In this document: positions 23,226 through 31,485 of the stretch, in pieces
Layout of the letters: every line of letters begins with the position of its first letter
How positions within the stretch are numbered: the first letter of the stretch is position 1
DNA from: Usitatibacter palustris
GTDB lineage: Bacteria > Pseudomonadota > Gammaproteobacteria > Burkholderiales > Usitatibacteraceae
Assembly (NCBI RefSeq): GCF_013003985.1
Contig: NZ_CP053073.1
Location: forward strand, 992,001-1,056,000
Direction: 5' to 3'
Length of the DNA stretch: 64,000 bases
The notes under the pieces: model-generated
What the model was told of the DNA's origin: nothing
Database searches by the model: none
The model's input: only the letters and a program-made list of their open reading frames with translations
Program-made: the position numbers and the translations under genes

Positions 23226-24437
23226 ATGATTGCGTTCAAGCGCCTCCTCGAAGCGCCGCACCGGCTTTTCTTCTTCACCGGCGTCGTGCAGTTGTTGCTC
23301 GCGAGCGGTTGGTGGATCGCGACGCTCGCGCTGCGCGCGCGCGGCATCCCCGCGCCCGTGGGGGAGGGGCTGGATGCGCCGCACGTCCACGCGTTTCTGA
23401 TGATCTACGCGTTCCTGCCGCTGTTCATCTTCGGGTTCCTCTTCACCGCAGGCCCGCGATGGCTCGACCTGCCTCCACCGGCGCCGCGCGACTACATCCC
23501 GCCCGGCGTTGCCGCGTGCGTGTCCGCGCTCCTGCTTCACGCCGCGATGTTCGCGGGTGCGACCGTGTTCGCCGCCGCCGTCCTGCTCTACCTCGGCGCG
23601 TGGGCGTGGATGCTCGCGCGCTTCGTGGGGATGATCCGCGCGAGCCGCACCCCCGACCGGCGCCACGCGATGCTCGCGGCCGGCGCACTCGCGCTCGGCG
23701 CCTGCGGCGTCGCGATGATGGCGGCCTGGGCCCTGACGGGCGATCACCACGTCGCGCTCGCGATGATCATGATCGGGCTGTGGGGTTTCCTCGTTCCGCT
23801 GTTCTGCATCGTCTGCCACCGCATGATTCCCTTCTTTACCGGGAGCGTGCTGCCGTTTATCGCACCGTGGCGCCCGATGTGGACGCTCGCGGCGCTCATC
23901 GGGGGCAGCCTCGCTCACGGTGCGATGGCGGTCACGCACCAGCTCGACGCCTGGACCTGGCTCGTCGACCTGCCCATGGGCGTGGGCGCGATTTCGCTCG
24001 CGGTGCGCTGGGGCATCGCGCAGAGCTTCGCCAACCGCCTGCTCGCCATGCTGCACGTGGGCTTCGCGTGGCTGGGTCTCGCGTACCTCGCCCACGCGGC
24101 GCAATCGCTGCTGCGCCTCTTCGGCATCGAGGCACTGGGGCTGGCGCCCGTGCACGCGGTGACGATGGGCTTCCTCGCGTCTACGACGGTCGGGATGGTG
24201 AGCCGCGTGAGCTGCGGCCACTCGGGCCGCACGCTCGCCGCCGACCGGCTCACATGGCTTGCGTTCTGGCTCCTGCAGTCCGCGGTGGTATTGCGCGTGG
24301 GGGCCGATATCTGGCGCGGCGCGTACGGCGGGCTGGTCCTGGGTGCTGCCGTGCTCTGGTTCACGTGCTTCGCGGCGTGGTCGTGGCGTTACCTGCCGGT
24401 CTACTGGAGGCCGCGCGCCGATGGACGCCCCGGTTAG
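23226..24437 (+). CDS. nnrS: NnrS family heme-copper membrane protein
   Basis: A 403-residue protein with about 12 membrane helices. Conserved family segments are HVHAFLMIYAFLPLFIFGFL, CHRMIPFFT and HAVTMGFLASTTVGMVSRVS (split at 20: HAVTMGFLASTTVGMVSR), rich in His and Met. NnrS proteins occur in denitrifiers and protect against NO stress. A second, more divergent member is at 48089. It follows the nitronate monooxygenase by 43 bp and its 3' end overlaps the FNR-like gene at 24421 by 17 bp. Confidence 0.9.
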   Translation: MIAFKRLLEAPHRLFFFTGVVQLLLASGWWIATLALRARGIPAPVGEGLDAPHVHAFLMIYAFLPLFIFGFLFTAGPRWLDLPPPAPRDYIPPGVAACVSALLLHAAMFAGATVFAAAVLLYLGAWAWMLARFVGMIRASRTPDRRHAMLAAGALALGACGVAMMAAWALTGDHHVALAMIMIGLWGFLVPLFCIVCHRMIPFFTGSVLPFIAPWRPMWTLAALIGGSLAHGAMAVTHQLDAWTWLVDLPMGVGAISLAVRWGIAQSFANRLLAMLHVGFAWLGLAYLAHAAQSLLRLFGIEALGLAPVHAVTMGFLASTTVGMVSRVSCGHSGRTLAADRLTWLAFWLLQSAVVLRVGADIWRGAYGGLVLGAAVLWFTCFAAWSWRYLPVYWRPRADGRPG

Positions 24438-25131
24438 CATCTGGCCGAGCCAGGTCGGCTGCGCCGGATGCGCGTTGCATCCGTTGTGCGAGGCCGCCGA
24501 TCCCGTGCCGTACAGCCTTCCCGCCGTCGACACGCGCGGGCGACTCGAGCACGGCGAGGCGCTCTTCGAGGCCGGCTCGCCGCAAGGATCGATCTACGCC
24601 GTGCGGGCGGGCTTCCTCAAGGTCGTCACGCCCGTCGACGAGGCAGGTTCGCGCATTGTGCGGTTCCTGATGCCCGGCGATGCCTTCGGCCTCGAGGGCT
24701 TCGCCGCGCGCCGCCACGCGGGCGCGGCGGTGGCGCTCGAGGACAGCGAGGTCTGCGAGATCACGCTTCGGCGCGCGCAAGTGCTCGCTGATTCCTTCCC
24801 GCCCGTGGCCGCGCACTTGCGGCGGCTGCTCGCCGCCGAGATCGCGGACGCGCGCATGCACGCGGCGGTGCTCGCGCACCGCTCCGCGCCGCAGCGCCTT
24901 GCCGGGTTCCTCGTCGACGCGGCGCGGCGCTGGTCCGACCGCGGCTACTCGTGGCGCGAGTTCCGCCTGCCGATGGAGCGCCGCGAGATCGCCGACTACC
25001 TGGGCCTGACCGTCGAAACGGTGAGCCGCGTGCTTTCCGTCTTCCGCGAGCGCGGCTGGATCTCGGTGAAGGGCCGCCACGTCTCGATCCACGATCTCGA
25101 GGGCCTGGCGAGCTGCCCGCGCGCGCTCTAG
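24421..25131 (+). CDS. Second FNR-type regulator with [4Fe-4S] cysteines
   Basis: A 236-residue Crp/Fnr protein. Cys14, Cys17 and Cys23 (CAGCALHPLC) plus Cys112 (DSEVCEIT) repeat the FNR cluster pattern, and the HTH LGLTVETVSRVLSVF keeps the E-SR DNA-reading residues. It is therefore an O2-sensing paralog of the protein at 12259, not a DNR-type NO sensor. It overlaps nnrS by 17 bp, so it is expressed with it and presumably under the same box. Confidence 0.9.
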   Translation: MDAPVSIWPSQVGCAGCALHPLCEAADPVPYSLPAVDTRGRLEHGEALFEAGSPQGSIYAVRAGFLKVVTPVDEAGSRIVRFLMPGDAFGLEGFAARRHAGAAVALEDSEVCEITLRRAQVLADSFPPVAAHLRRLLAAEIADARMHAAVLAHRSAPQRLAGFLVDAARRWSDRGYSWREFRLPMERREIADYLGLTVETVSRVLSVFRERGWISVKGRHVSIHDLEGLASCPRAL

Positions 25132-25161
25132 AAAGCAGAAGGATCTGACCCCTCTACTTTC
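25131..25161. terminator. Imperfect palindrome between convergent genes
   Basis: Fifteen-base arms around a central T with three mismatches (left GAAAGCAGAAGGATC, right GACCCCTCTACTTTC). It touches the TAG of the FNR-like gene on the left and covers the TAG of the CtaA-like gene (25154-25156) on the right. It resembles the shared stop element at 17978-17996. Confidence 0.5.
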
Positions 25162-25987
25162 TGGAGCGCATCGCGAGCGACACGAGGGCGAGGGCCAGGG
25201 CGCACGCGATCATGGCGTGGAGCCAGCCCGCGGGCGCGGGGCGCGTGGCGCCGGCCTGCGCGAGGGCCAGGCCGAGCAGGAATTGCATCGCGGCGAGACT
25301 GGCGACGATGCGCGCGGCCACGCGGCTGCGCGGATCGCCGAGGTGCGGCCATGCGGCGAGCGCGGCGAAGGCGACGAATGCCACGCCCATCGCGAGGTGC
25401 AGCGGATCGAGCACGCGGTCGCCTCGCATCGCCAGCGCGCTCGTCACGGCTCCCAGCGCGGATTGGGCGACGAGCGCCGCGAGGGCCAGCCAGGCGTACG
25501 CGGCGGCGCGCGGCGGCCCGCGGAACGTGCGCGGGAGCGCGTCCTCGCGCAGCCACCAGAACGCGCAGGCGAGCACCATGCCGCCGAGCACGTTGGCGAG
25601 CGTGACCGCGGCCACGCGGTAGCCGGGCGTGTGGCGGCCGAGTGCCGCGAGCAGCCCGATGTCGGCGAGGATCAGCACCATCGCGACCACCCGGCCCGCC
25701 GGCCAGGGGCGCGTCGAGAACACGATCATCGCGGCGAGGACGGCGAGCACCGACACCACCATCGCGGACAGGCGATGGCCGAGCCGCGCGACCGTTTCCA
25801 GGACCTCCGGCAGCGTCGAGACCGGCTCGCCCGCCGGATCGAAGGAGGTGGAGAGCCTCAGCGCCACGCTCGCCGCGAGGATTGCGAGTGTCAGGGCCGC
25901 GCCCCATCCACCCACGCGGCCCAGCACGCGCGTCACGCGCGCCGCGCGCTGCTCTGGCGTTTCGGCGATCGCCGTCGCCGTGCTCAT
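25154..25987 (-). CDS. COX15/CtaA-like membrane protein
   Basis: A 277-residue protein with seven to eight membrane helices. Four conserved histidines in helices (LGHRLSAM, LGRHTPGY, LDPLHLAMG, GWLHAMIA) match the heme-ligand pattern of heme A synthase. With the farnesyltransferase gene at 30624 it could provide a modified heme (A-type or related) for the heme-copper enzyme of this operon. It is shorter than classical CtaA (about 300-350 residues). It is the last gene of the nine-gene operon and overlaps the upstream gene by 4 bp. Confidence 0.75.
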   Translation of the reverse strand: MSTATAIAETPEQRAARVTRVLGRVGGWGAALTLAILAASVALRLSTSFDPAGEPVSTLPEVLETVARLGHRLSAMVVSVLAVLAAMIVFSTRPWPAGRVVAMVLILADIGLLAALGRHTPGYRVAAVTLANVLGGMVLACAFWWLREDALPRTFRGPPRAAAYAWLALAALVAQSALGAVTSALAMRGDRVLDPLHLAMGVAFVAFAALAAWPHLGDPRSRVAARIVASLAAMQFLLGLALAQAGATRPAPAGWLHAMIACALALALVSLAMRSRK

Positions 25988-27393
25988 GCCGGCCGCCGCA
26001 AGGCACGCGCCACGACCACCACGAATGCGAGTCCGCCGGCGATCGCGACGAGGCCGCCCAGTCCCATGATGCCCATCCCGATGACTTCGGGCGTCGAGCG
26101 CAGCACCTGCTCGGCACCGGCCACCTTGCGCGCGACTCCGTAGCCGCCGGAGATCACGAGACCCGTGATGTGCAGGAGCTGCCCTGCACCGTAGAGCCAC
26201 GGCTGCCAGGCCGCGAGCCGGGAGGAAGGCGCGGCGAACCCGAAGCGTGGCAACAACAAGTACGTGAGCCCCATCATCGCGAGCGTCACGCCGACGATGC
26301 ACCCGTGGTAGTGCGCGGGCACGCGCACGTCGGGACCGGCGATCGAGAATCCCGCGAGGCCGCCCGCGGCGAAGAGCGCCATCGAGGCGCATAGCGCCGC
26401 GTGAAGCGGCCGTGTCCTCGCGTCGCGCGCGGGCAGGCGCAGCAGCCCCCACGCGACCGCCGCGGTGAGCGGCACGATCGCGAGCCCGCCGCCCCAGCGC
26501 ATGAGCCAGGTCTGCAGGCGCATGAACTCGACCGAGGCGACCGGGTGCGAAAGGTAGATGAAGGGCGTGCCGAGCACCGCGCCCAGCGCGATCGCGAAGA
26601 GCACGGCGGCCACGCGCGGCGAGATCGGCAGGCGCGCGCCCAGGTGCGACGCGAGCCACAGCCACGCGACGAGCGTGAGGATCGTGTAGGTGAACTGCAG
26701 CACGTGTCCCGGGCCCCAGAATAGGAGCTCGTAGTAGGTGACGGCGTCGAGTGCGCGGTCGATCTGCGCGAAGGAAAGGGCGAACGCGTAGAGCGCGAGG
26801 CCGGCGGAGACGAGCGACGCGTTGAGCCCGATGCGCAGCGCCCCTTCGCCCGTGACGCGCGCGCCCACGGGAGTGAACACCACCATCGCCCGCGCGGCCG
26901 CAACCAGCACGCCGAGCGCGAAGAGCGCGAGCCCGGCGAGGAACACGGAGCCGTCGAGGACGGGAACGTAGTTGGCCATCACCGGCTGCGCGCGCTGCAC
27001 GAAGGGCGCGAGCGTCATCGCCGCCGCACCCGTGGCGGCGAGCGCGAGGCCGGCGCGGCCCGCGGCGATCGCGCGCACGCCGCCGGCGAGGCTCCAGAGC
27101 ATCGCGGCGAAGGCGAGGAACCACACGAGCACCGAGAGGTCCACGTGCGCGACGAGGGCTACCCGGAAGAAGTCCGCGCCCGGCAGCAGGTCCTTCAACC
27201 CGGGCGTGCGCAGCGCCACGATCAGCACCGAGAAGAGACCCGAGGCAGCCAGGGCGGTGATGCCGAGCAGCAGCCAGGAGATGGCCAGCGCGCGGCGCGC
27301 GTCGCGTGGCACGGCGAGGTCGTACGGGGACTCGGCCACGCGCTCGCCCGCGAACGCGGAAGGAGTGCCGGCGTGAAGGGCAAGCGGGTTCAT
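25984..27393 (-). CDS. Second heme-copper oxidase subunit I-like protein (NorB/CcoN-like fold, CuB site incomplete)
   Basis: A 469-residue, roughly 12-helix protein. Candidate heme ligands are His83 (VAHVDLSVLVWFLAF) and His361 and His363 (VPAHYHGCIVG); His230 (WGPGHVLQFTYT) sits at the usual helix VI CuB position. The helix VII pair of histidines expected for CuB is missing; only His283 (LSHPVASVEF) is nearby. The HVLQ and AHYHG patterns recur in NorB/CcoN-like proteins of denitrifiers. It may bind hemes but not form a complete binuclear site, so it is an accessory or electron-transfer subunit rather than a second catalyst. It overlaps the CtaA-like gene by 4 bp. Confidence 0.75.
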   Translation of the reverse strand: MNPLALHAGTPSAFAGERVAESPYDLAVPRDARRALAISWLLLGITALAASGLFSVLIVALRTPGLKDLLPGADFFRVALVAHVDLSVLVWFLAFAAMLWSLAGGVRAIAAGRAGLALAATGAAAMTLAPFVQRAQPVMANYVPVLDGSVFLAGLALFALGVLVAAARAMVVFTPVGARVTGEGALRIGLNASLVSAGLALYAFALSFAQIDRALDAVTYYELLFWGPGHVLQFTYTILTLVAWLWLASHLGARLPISPRVAAVLFAIALGAVLGTPFIYLSHPVASVEFMRLQTWLMRWGGGLAIVPLTAAVAWGLLRLPARDARTRPLHAALCASMALFAAGGLAGFSIAGPDVRVPAHYHGCIVGVTLAMMGLTYLLLPRFGFAAPSSRLAAWQPWLYGAGQLLHITGLVISGGYGVARKVAGAEQVLRSTPEVIGMGIMGLGGLVAIAGGLAFVVVVARALRRPA

Positions 27394-27397
27394 TCAG

Positions 27398-27904
27398 TCA
27401 CCTCTCGGGGTGGAAGCGGAAGCCGCCGGCCGCGGCGGCGAAATCGATCACGAGCACGTCGCCGGCGGCGAGCGCGCGCTGCTCGCGCGCTTCGTGGCGG
27501 AATGCGCCGCCGGGCGCGTCGGCGAGGCGCGCGCGAAATGCGTGCGGGCCCGCGGGCACTTCGATGCGGCGGTACACCGCCGAGGGCAGGTCGCGATTGA
27601 TCCCGGTCGGTGGCGCGACCGCTTCGAAGAGCGGCTCGCCATCCATCTCGAGCACGACCCGGAGCGGCACGCGCGCGCGCGGGCAATCGAGCGGCGCGCG
27701 CATGTTGGGCGCGAGCTTCGCGAGCTCCTCGGCGCTGCGCGCGCGGCAGGCCGACTCGCGCTCGCCGGCGTGGCTGAGCGAAAGCTTCACCAGCGCGTGG
27801 CCGGGCTTCAGGGGCGTATACGCAGGCGCCTGCGACAGCCAACCGACGAGCGCCGCGAACGAAGCCCAGCACGCCACCTGCGCGAGGATCGCGCGCGCTT
27901 TCAT
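27398..27904 (-). CDS. Membrane-anchored conserved protein of unknown function
   Basis: A 168-residue protein with one N-terminal membrane helix (LAQVACWASFAALVGWL) and a beta-rich, probably periplasmic domain with conserved-looking segments (KLSLSHAGERESACRAR, NMRAPLDCPRARVPL). Two cysteines (in ACRAR and DCPRA) could bind metal. I cannot assign a family. The start is on the ATGA ending the fusion gene, so it is coupled to it. It is likely a dedicated part of the heme-copper operon. Confidence 0.75.
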   Translation of the reverse strand: MKARAILAQVACWASFAALVGWLSQAPAYTPLKPGHALVKLSLSHAGERESACRARSAEELAKLAPNMRAPLDCPRARVPLRVVLEMDGEPLFEAVAPPTGINRDLPSAVYRRIEVPAGPHAFRARLADAPGGAFRHEAREQRALAAGDVLVIDFAAAAGGFRFHPER

Positions 27905-29832
27905 GCGCGGCCTCCGAGGCGCACGACATCGGCGGCGTCACCGCGAAGGCGGGGCGCAAGGTGGAATGCGTCCGAAAAGCAATCGTCGGGCGACAGGCCG
28001 CGGCTTGCGAGCGCGGGTGCGACGGCCTCGACCATCTGCACGGACCCGCACGCATACACCTGATGGCGCGAGAGGTCCGGGTAGTCCGCAAGGATCGCTT
28101 CGTGCACGAGGCCGGTACGCCCGGTCCACGCGTCTTCGGCGCGGGACTCGGAGAGCACCGGGATGAAGGTGAAGTTCGGGTAGTCGCGCGCCCACTGCGA
28201 GGCGAGGTCCGCGGCATAGAGATCGGCGCGCGTGCGTGCGCCCCAGTAGAGGACCATCGGCCGCTTCGATCCGGCGGCAAAGGCGTGCTCGAGCATGCTC
28301 TTCACCGGCGCGAATCCCGTGGATCCCGCGACGAAGAGGATGGGCTTCGCGCTGTCCTCGCGTAGGTGGAACGCGCCCAGCGGGCCTTCGAACGCGATAC
28401 GGTCGCCGGGCTTCATGCCTTCGAAGACGCGCGTGGAGAAGCGCCCACCCGGAACGCGGCGCACGTGCATTTCGATGGGACCCGTTTCGCGCGGCGCGGT
28501 GGCGAACGAGAACGCGCGCTTCGCGCCGTCCTCGAGCAGGATGTTCACGTACTGGCCGGCATGCCAGCGGGGCCGGCCGCCTTCATCGACCTCGAGCAGG
28601 ATGCGCATCACGTCGGGCGCGAGCAGCTCGAGCGACACGACGCGCGCGCCATGGCGGCGCACCGGCGCGGGCGGGGCGCCGGGCACGGGCAGGTACTCGA
28701 GCTCGACGTCGCCCAGTGGGCGCGCGCAGCACATGAGAACTTCACCGGCGGCGCGCGCTTTCTCGTCGAGCGCGCCCTCCTGGTAGGCGCCGAGCGAGAC
28801 TTCGCCGTCGAGCACGCGACCCTTGCACACGCCGCAGCCGCCGTTGCGGCAGTCGAAGGGCATCGGCAATCCCTCGCGCAGGCCCGCTTCCAGCAGTGTC
28901 TCGCCGGCGCGCGCGACCACGATGCGCTCGTCCGGATGCACCGAGAGCACGAACTGCGTGGCGCCGCGCGCGCGCCGCCCGATCCACGGCAGTGCGAGCA
29001 TGAGCACCGTGGCGCCGATCACCAGTGCCCACGTTTCGCGCGGACCCCACGCGTAGACGAGCGGCAGCGCCGGCAGGTAGAACCAGTCCATCGCGATCGC
29101 GGAGGGGAGTGTCGCGAGCTCGGCGCGCGCCTGGCTCACCGCCGGCTCGACGAGCGAAAGCGCGAGGAGCGCGCCGAGCAGCGAGAGGGCGAGCGGCAGC
29201 GGGGGCTGCGTGCGCGCCTTGGCCACGCGCTGCGTGTGGATCCAGAGCGCCGCGAGCACGCCCAGCGGCAGGCCGATGTGCAGGAACGACAGCAGCGAGA
29301 AGAGCCGGTCGCTCACCGCGCCGTCGTGCAGGAAGTTGCGCGCGAGCTGGCCGTCGAAGAGCGGCAGCGTGTCGAGCCATTCGGTGCTCGCGGTGACCAC
29401 GAACTGCGCGAGCCGGTCCCAGGGCAGCATGTAGCCATTGATGCCGGTGATGTAGACCAGCCAGAGCAGCACGACGCCGGTTACCCACGAGAACCAGCGG
29501 AAGCCGCGGTGGTGGCCGAACGAGAAGTGGCGCGCGAGGTGCAGGAGCATCGCGACCACCATGCCGTCGGAGGAGTAGCGGTGCAGCGAGCGCATCACGC
29601 CGCCGGCCCAGCGCTGCCCGACGGTGATCGCCTCGACGCTCGCGTACGCGTCCGTCACGCTGGTCTCGAAGAACGCGTACAGGTAGAGCCCGCTCACCGT
29701 CGCGATCCAGAACTGGAAGTAGGCGAGCGCGCCGAGGTGGTAGAAGGGATTGAGCCGGTCGCCGAAGGCGCGGTTGAGCAGTCCCTCGACGCGCAGGAAG
29801 GCGCGCTGCGCGGCCGATTGCGCGCCGCTCAC
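27901..29832 (-). CDS. Cytochrome b / [2Fe-2S] ferredoxin / FAD-NAD(P)H reductase fusion
   Basis: A 643-residue fusion. Residues about 1-300 resemble bc1/b6f cytochrome b, with two H-x13-H pairs (SLHRY...LLHLA and FLHIG...WIHTQ) that would hold two b hemes, and GYMLPWDRL near the quinol site. Residues about 320-400 are a plant-type ferredoxin (CRNGGCGVC ... LMCCARP). Residues about 410-615 are a ferredoxin-reductase module with FAD site RAFSFATAPRE and nucleotide site GSTGFAPVKS. It starts with GTG at 29832, overlapping the SCO gene. The likely role is electron entry from NAD(P)H to quinone or directly to the heme-copper subunits. Confidence 0.88.
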   Translation of the reverse strand: MSGAQSAAQRAFLRVEGLLNRAFGDRLNPFYHLGALAYFQFWIATVSGLYLYAFFETSVTDAYASVEAITVGQRWAGGVMRSLHRYSSDGMVVAMLLHLARHFSFGHHRGFRWFSWVTGVVLLWLVYITGINGYMLPWDRLAQFVVTASTEWLDTLPLFDGQLARNFLHDGAVSDRLFSLLSFLHIGLPLGVLAALWIHTQRVAKARTQPPLPLALSLLGALLALSLVEPAVSQARAELATLPSAIAMDWFYLPALPLVYAWGPRETWALVIGATVLMLALPWIGRRARGATQFVLSVHPDERIVVARAGETLLEAGLREGLPMPFDCRNGGCGVCKGRVLDGEVSLGAYQEGALDEKARAAGEVLMCCARPLGDVELEYLPVPGAPPAPVRRHGARVVSLELLAPDVMRILLEVDEGGRPRWHAGQYVNILLEDGAKRAFSFATAPRETGPIEMHVRRVPGGRFSTRVFEGMKPGDRIAFEGPLGAFHLREDSAKPILFVAGSTGFAPVKSMLEHAFAAGSKRPMVLYWGARTRADLYAADLASQWARDYPNFTFIPVLSESRAEDAWTGRTGLVHEAILADYPDLSRHQVYACGSVQMVEAVAPALASRGLSPDDCFSDAFHLAPRLRGDAADVVRLGGRA

Positions 29833-30614
29833 CGCGCGAGGCGGGCGCGGCGCCGCTCGCGCAGGAGGAAGGCCGCGATGGCACCGAGGACCGAGATGCC
29901 CACGCCCAGCTCGATGAAGAGGCGAAAATCGAGCCGGTACTTGTCGGCGAGCGGATCGTAGATGGTGCAGATCAGGCGCGCACGCTCGAGCCACGTGAGG
30001 CTGCCGGGGGCGGCGGGGGGCGCGCCGAGGACGAGCTCCTTCAACGGCTGCACCAGCATCGGCAGCGCGAAGCTTTCGCCATTGACCTGGGCGTGCACGC
30101 GGCCCTGCGCGTCGAGCACGGTGACCTGCGTGAGGTGCTCGTAGCCGCCGGCGGAGGCCGAGTAGCTGAAACCGAAGTCGCGCGCGACGCGTTCCCTCGC
30201 GCCGGCATCGAGCACCACGAAGTGCCAGCGCGGGTCGTCCACGCCCTGCTGCCGGGCGAACACGCGCATCGACATGGGATTGTCCGCGGGCGGATCGAAG
30301 CCGATCGAGACCACTTCGAAGGTGCCCGCGCCCACCACGGTTCGCGCTTCGGCGACGGCCTTCGAGAGATACCTGGTGGTGGTGGGACAAACCTGCGAGC
30401 ACGCGGTGTACACGAAGCTCACGACCAGCGGCTTGCCGCGGAAGGCGGCGAGTGAGGTGCGCCGGCCATCGGTGCCGGTGAGCCCGGCGTCGCCCGGTTG
30501 CGAGCCGATCGCCGCGCGGCTCGCCGCGAGCGCGCGGTCGACGTCGAGCGATGCGGCCGGCGTTGGGGCGGCGTGGAGCGCGAGGAGGGCGAGGAGGGCG
30601 AGTGAGCGTGTCAC
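29829..30614 (-). CDS. SCO1/SenC-type copper chaperone
   Basis: A 261-residue protein with a signal peptide, the thioredoxin-fold copper motif CSQVCP (about residue 75) and a conserved His in GGYEHLTQ. A C-terminal transmembrane helix is present. SCO proteins deliver copper to the CuA centre of subunit II, which is the gene at 33218 here. It begins with GTG at 30614 and overlaps the fusion gene by 4 bp. Confidence 0.88.
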   Translation of the reverse strand: MTRSLALLALLALHAAPTPAASLDVDRALAASRAAIGSQPGDAGLTGTDGRRTSLAAFRGKPLVVSFVYTACSQVCPTTTRYLSKAVAEARTVVGAGTFEVVSIGFDPPADNPMSMRVFARQQGVDDPRWHFVVLDAGARERVARDFGFSYSASAGGYEHLTQVTVLDAQGRVHAQVNGESFALPMLVQPLKELVLGAPPAAPGSLTWLERARLICTIYDPLADKYRLDFRLFIELGVGISVLGAIAAFLLRERRRARLAR

Positions 30615-30623
30615 GACGCGCCC

Positions 30624-31472
30624 TCAGGCGAGGCGGTCGGCGATCGCGGCGGCGAGCAGGAGCGACAGCTGGACCAGGGAGGCGCGGAAGCTCGCGCGCG
30701 CGGTGGCTTTCGAGGGCTCGCGCGCGAGCCGCCACGCGGCACGCACGAACAGGACGCCACCGGCGATCGCACCGACGGCGTAGATCGCACCCATGCCGAG
30801 CGCGAGGGGAAGCAATGCGGAGAGGGCGAGCGCGACGGCGCCGGCGAAGACGGCGCGCGCGGCGCGCGCCTCGCCCGCCACCACGGGCAGCATCGGGATG
30901 CCGGCCGCGGCGTAGTCCTCGCGATGCACGATCGCGAGGCTCCAGAAATGCGGCGGCGTCCAGAGGAAGAGGATGAACGCGAAGGCGAGCGGCAGCGGTG
31001 CGTGCGCCGCCTCCGGCGAGATCGAGGCCGCGCCCGCGAGCACCGCGAAGCTTCCGGCGAGCCCGCCCACCACGATGTTGGCCCACGTCGCGCGCTTGAG
31101 CCACACCGTGTACACGATGGCGTAGGTGAACGCGCCCAGGAAGGTGTAGAGCGCTGCCTCGAAGCTCACGGTGGCGGCGGCCGCGGTCGCGCCCGCGGCC
31201 ATCGCGATGATGATCGCGAGCCAGGTGGGGCCGCGTTGCAGGCGCCCGGTGGCGAAAGCGCGGCCGCGCGTGCGCGCCATGCGCCGGTCGAGGTCGGCTT
31301 CCACGTACTGGTTGAAGGCGCCGGCGGCGGCCGAGGCGAAGAGCACCGCGAGCGTCACGATCGCGACCGGCCACGCACCGGCCGTGCCCGGGGCCACCAT
31401 CGAGCCCGCGAGCGCGGTCAGGGCGATCGCGAAGCCGATGCGCAGCTTGAAGAGGTCGAGGAAAAGGCGCAT
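30624..31472 (-). CDS. ctaB: Protoheme IX farnesyltransferase (heme O synthase)
   Basis: A 282-residue UbiA-family membrane protein with the aspartate motif NQYVEADLDRRMARTRGR, YTVWLKR and TPPHFWSLA. It farnesylates heme B to heme O. Being next to a heme-copper enzyme and a CtaA-like gene, it probably supplies a farnesylated heme for the complex. It lies 13 bp downstream of the subunit I gene. Confidence 0.92.
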   Translation of the reverse strand: MRLFLDLFKLRIGFAIALTALAGSMVAPGTAGAWPVAIVTLAVLFASAAAGAFNQYVEADLDRRMARTRGRAFATGRLQRGPTWLAIIIAMAAGATAAAATVSFEAALYTFLGAFTYAIVYTVWLKRATWANIVVGGLAGSFAVLAGAASISPEAAHAPLPLAFAFILFLWTPPHFWSLAIVHREDYAAAGIPMLPVVAGEARAARAVFAGAVALALSALLPLALGMGAIYAVGAIAGGVLFVRAAWRLAREPSKATARASFRASLVQLSLLLAAAIADRLA

Positions 31473-31485
31473 CGCGAATCCTCCG

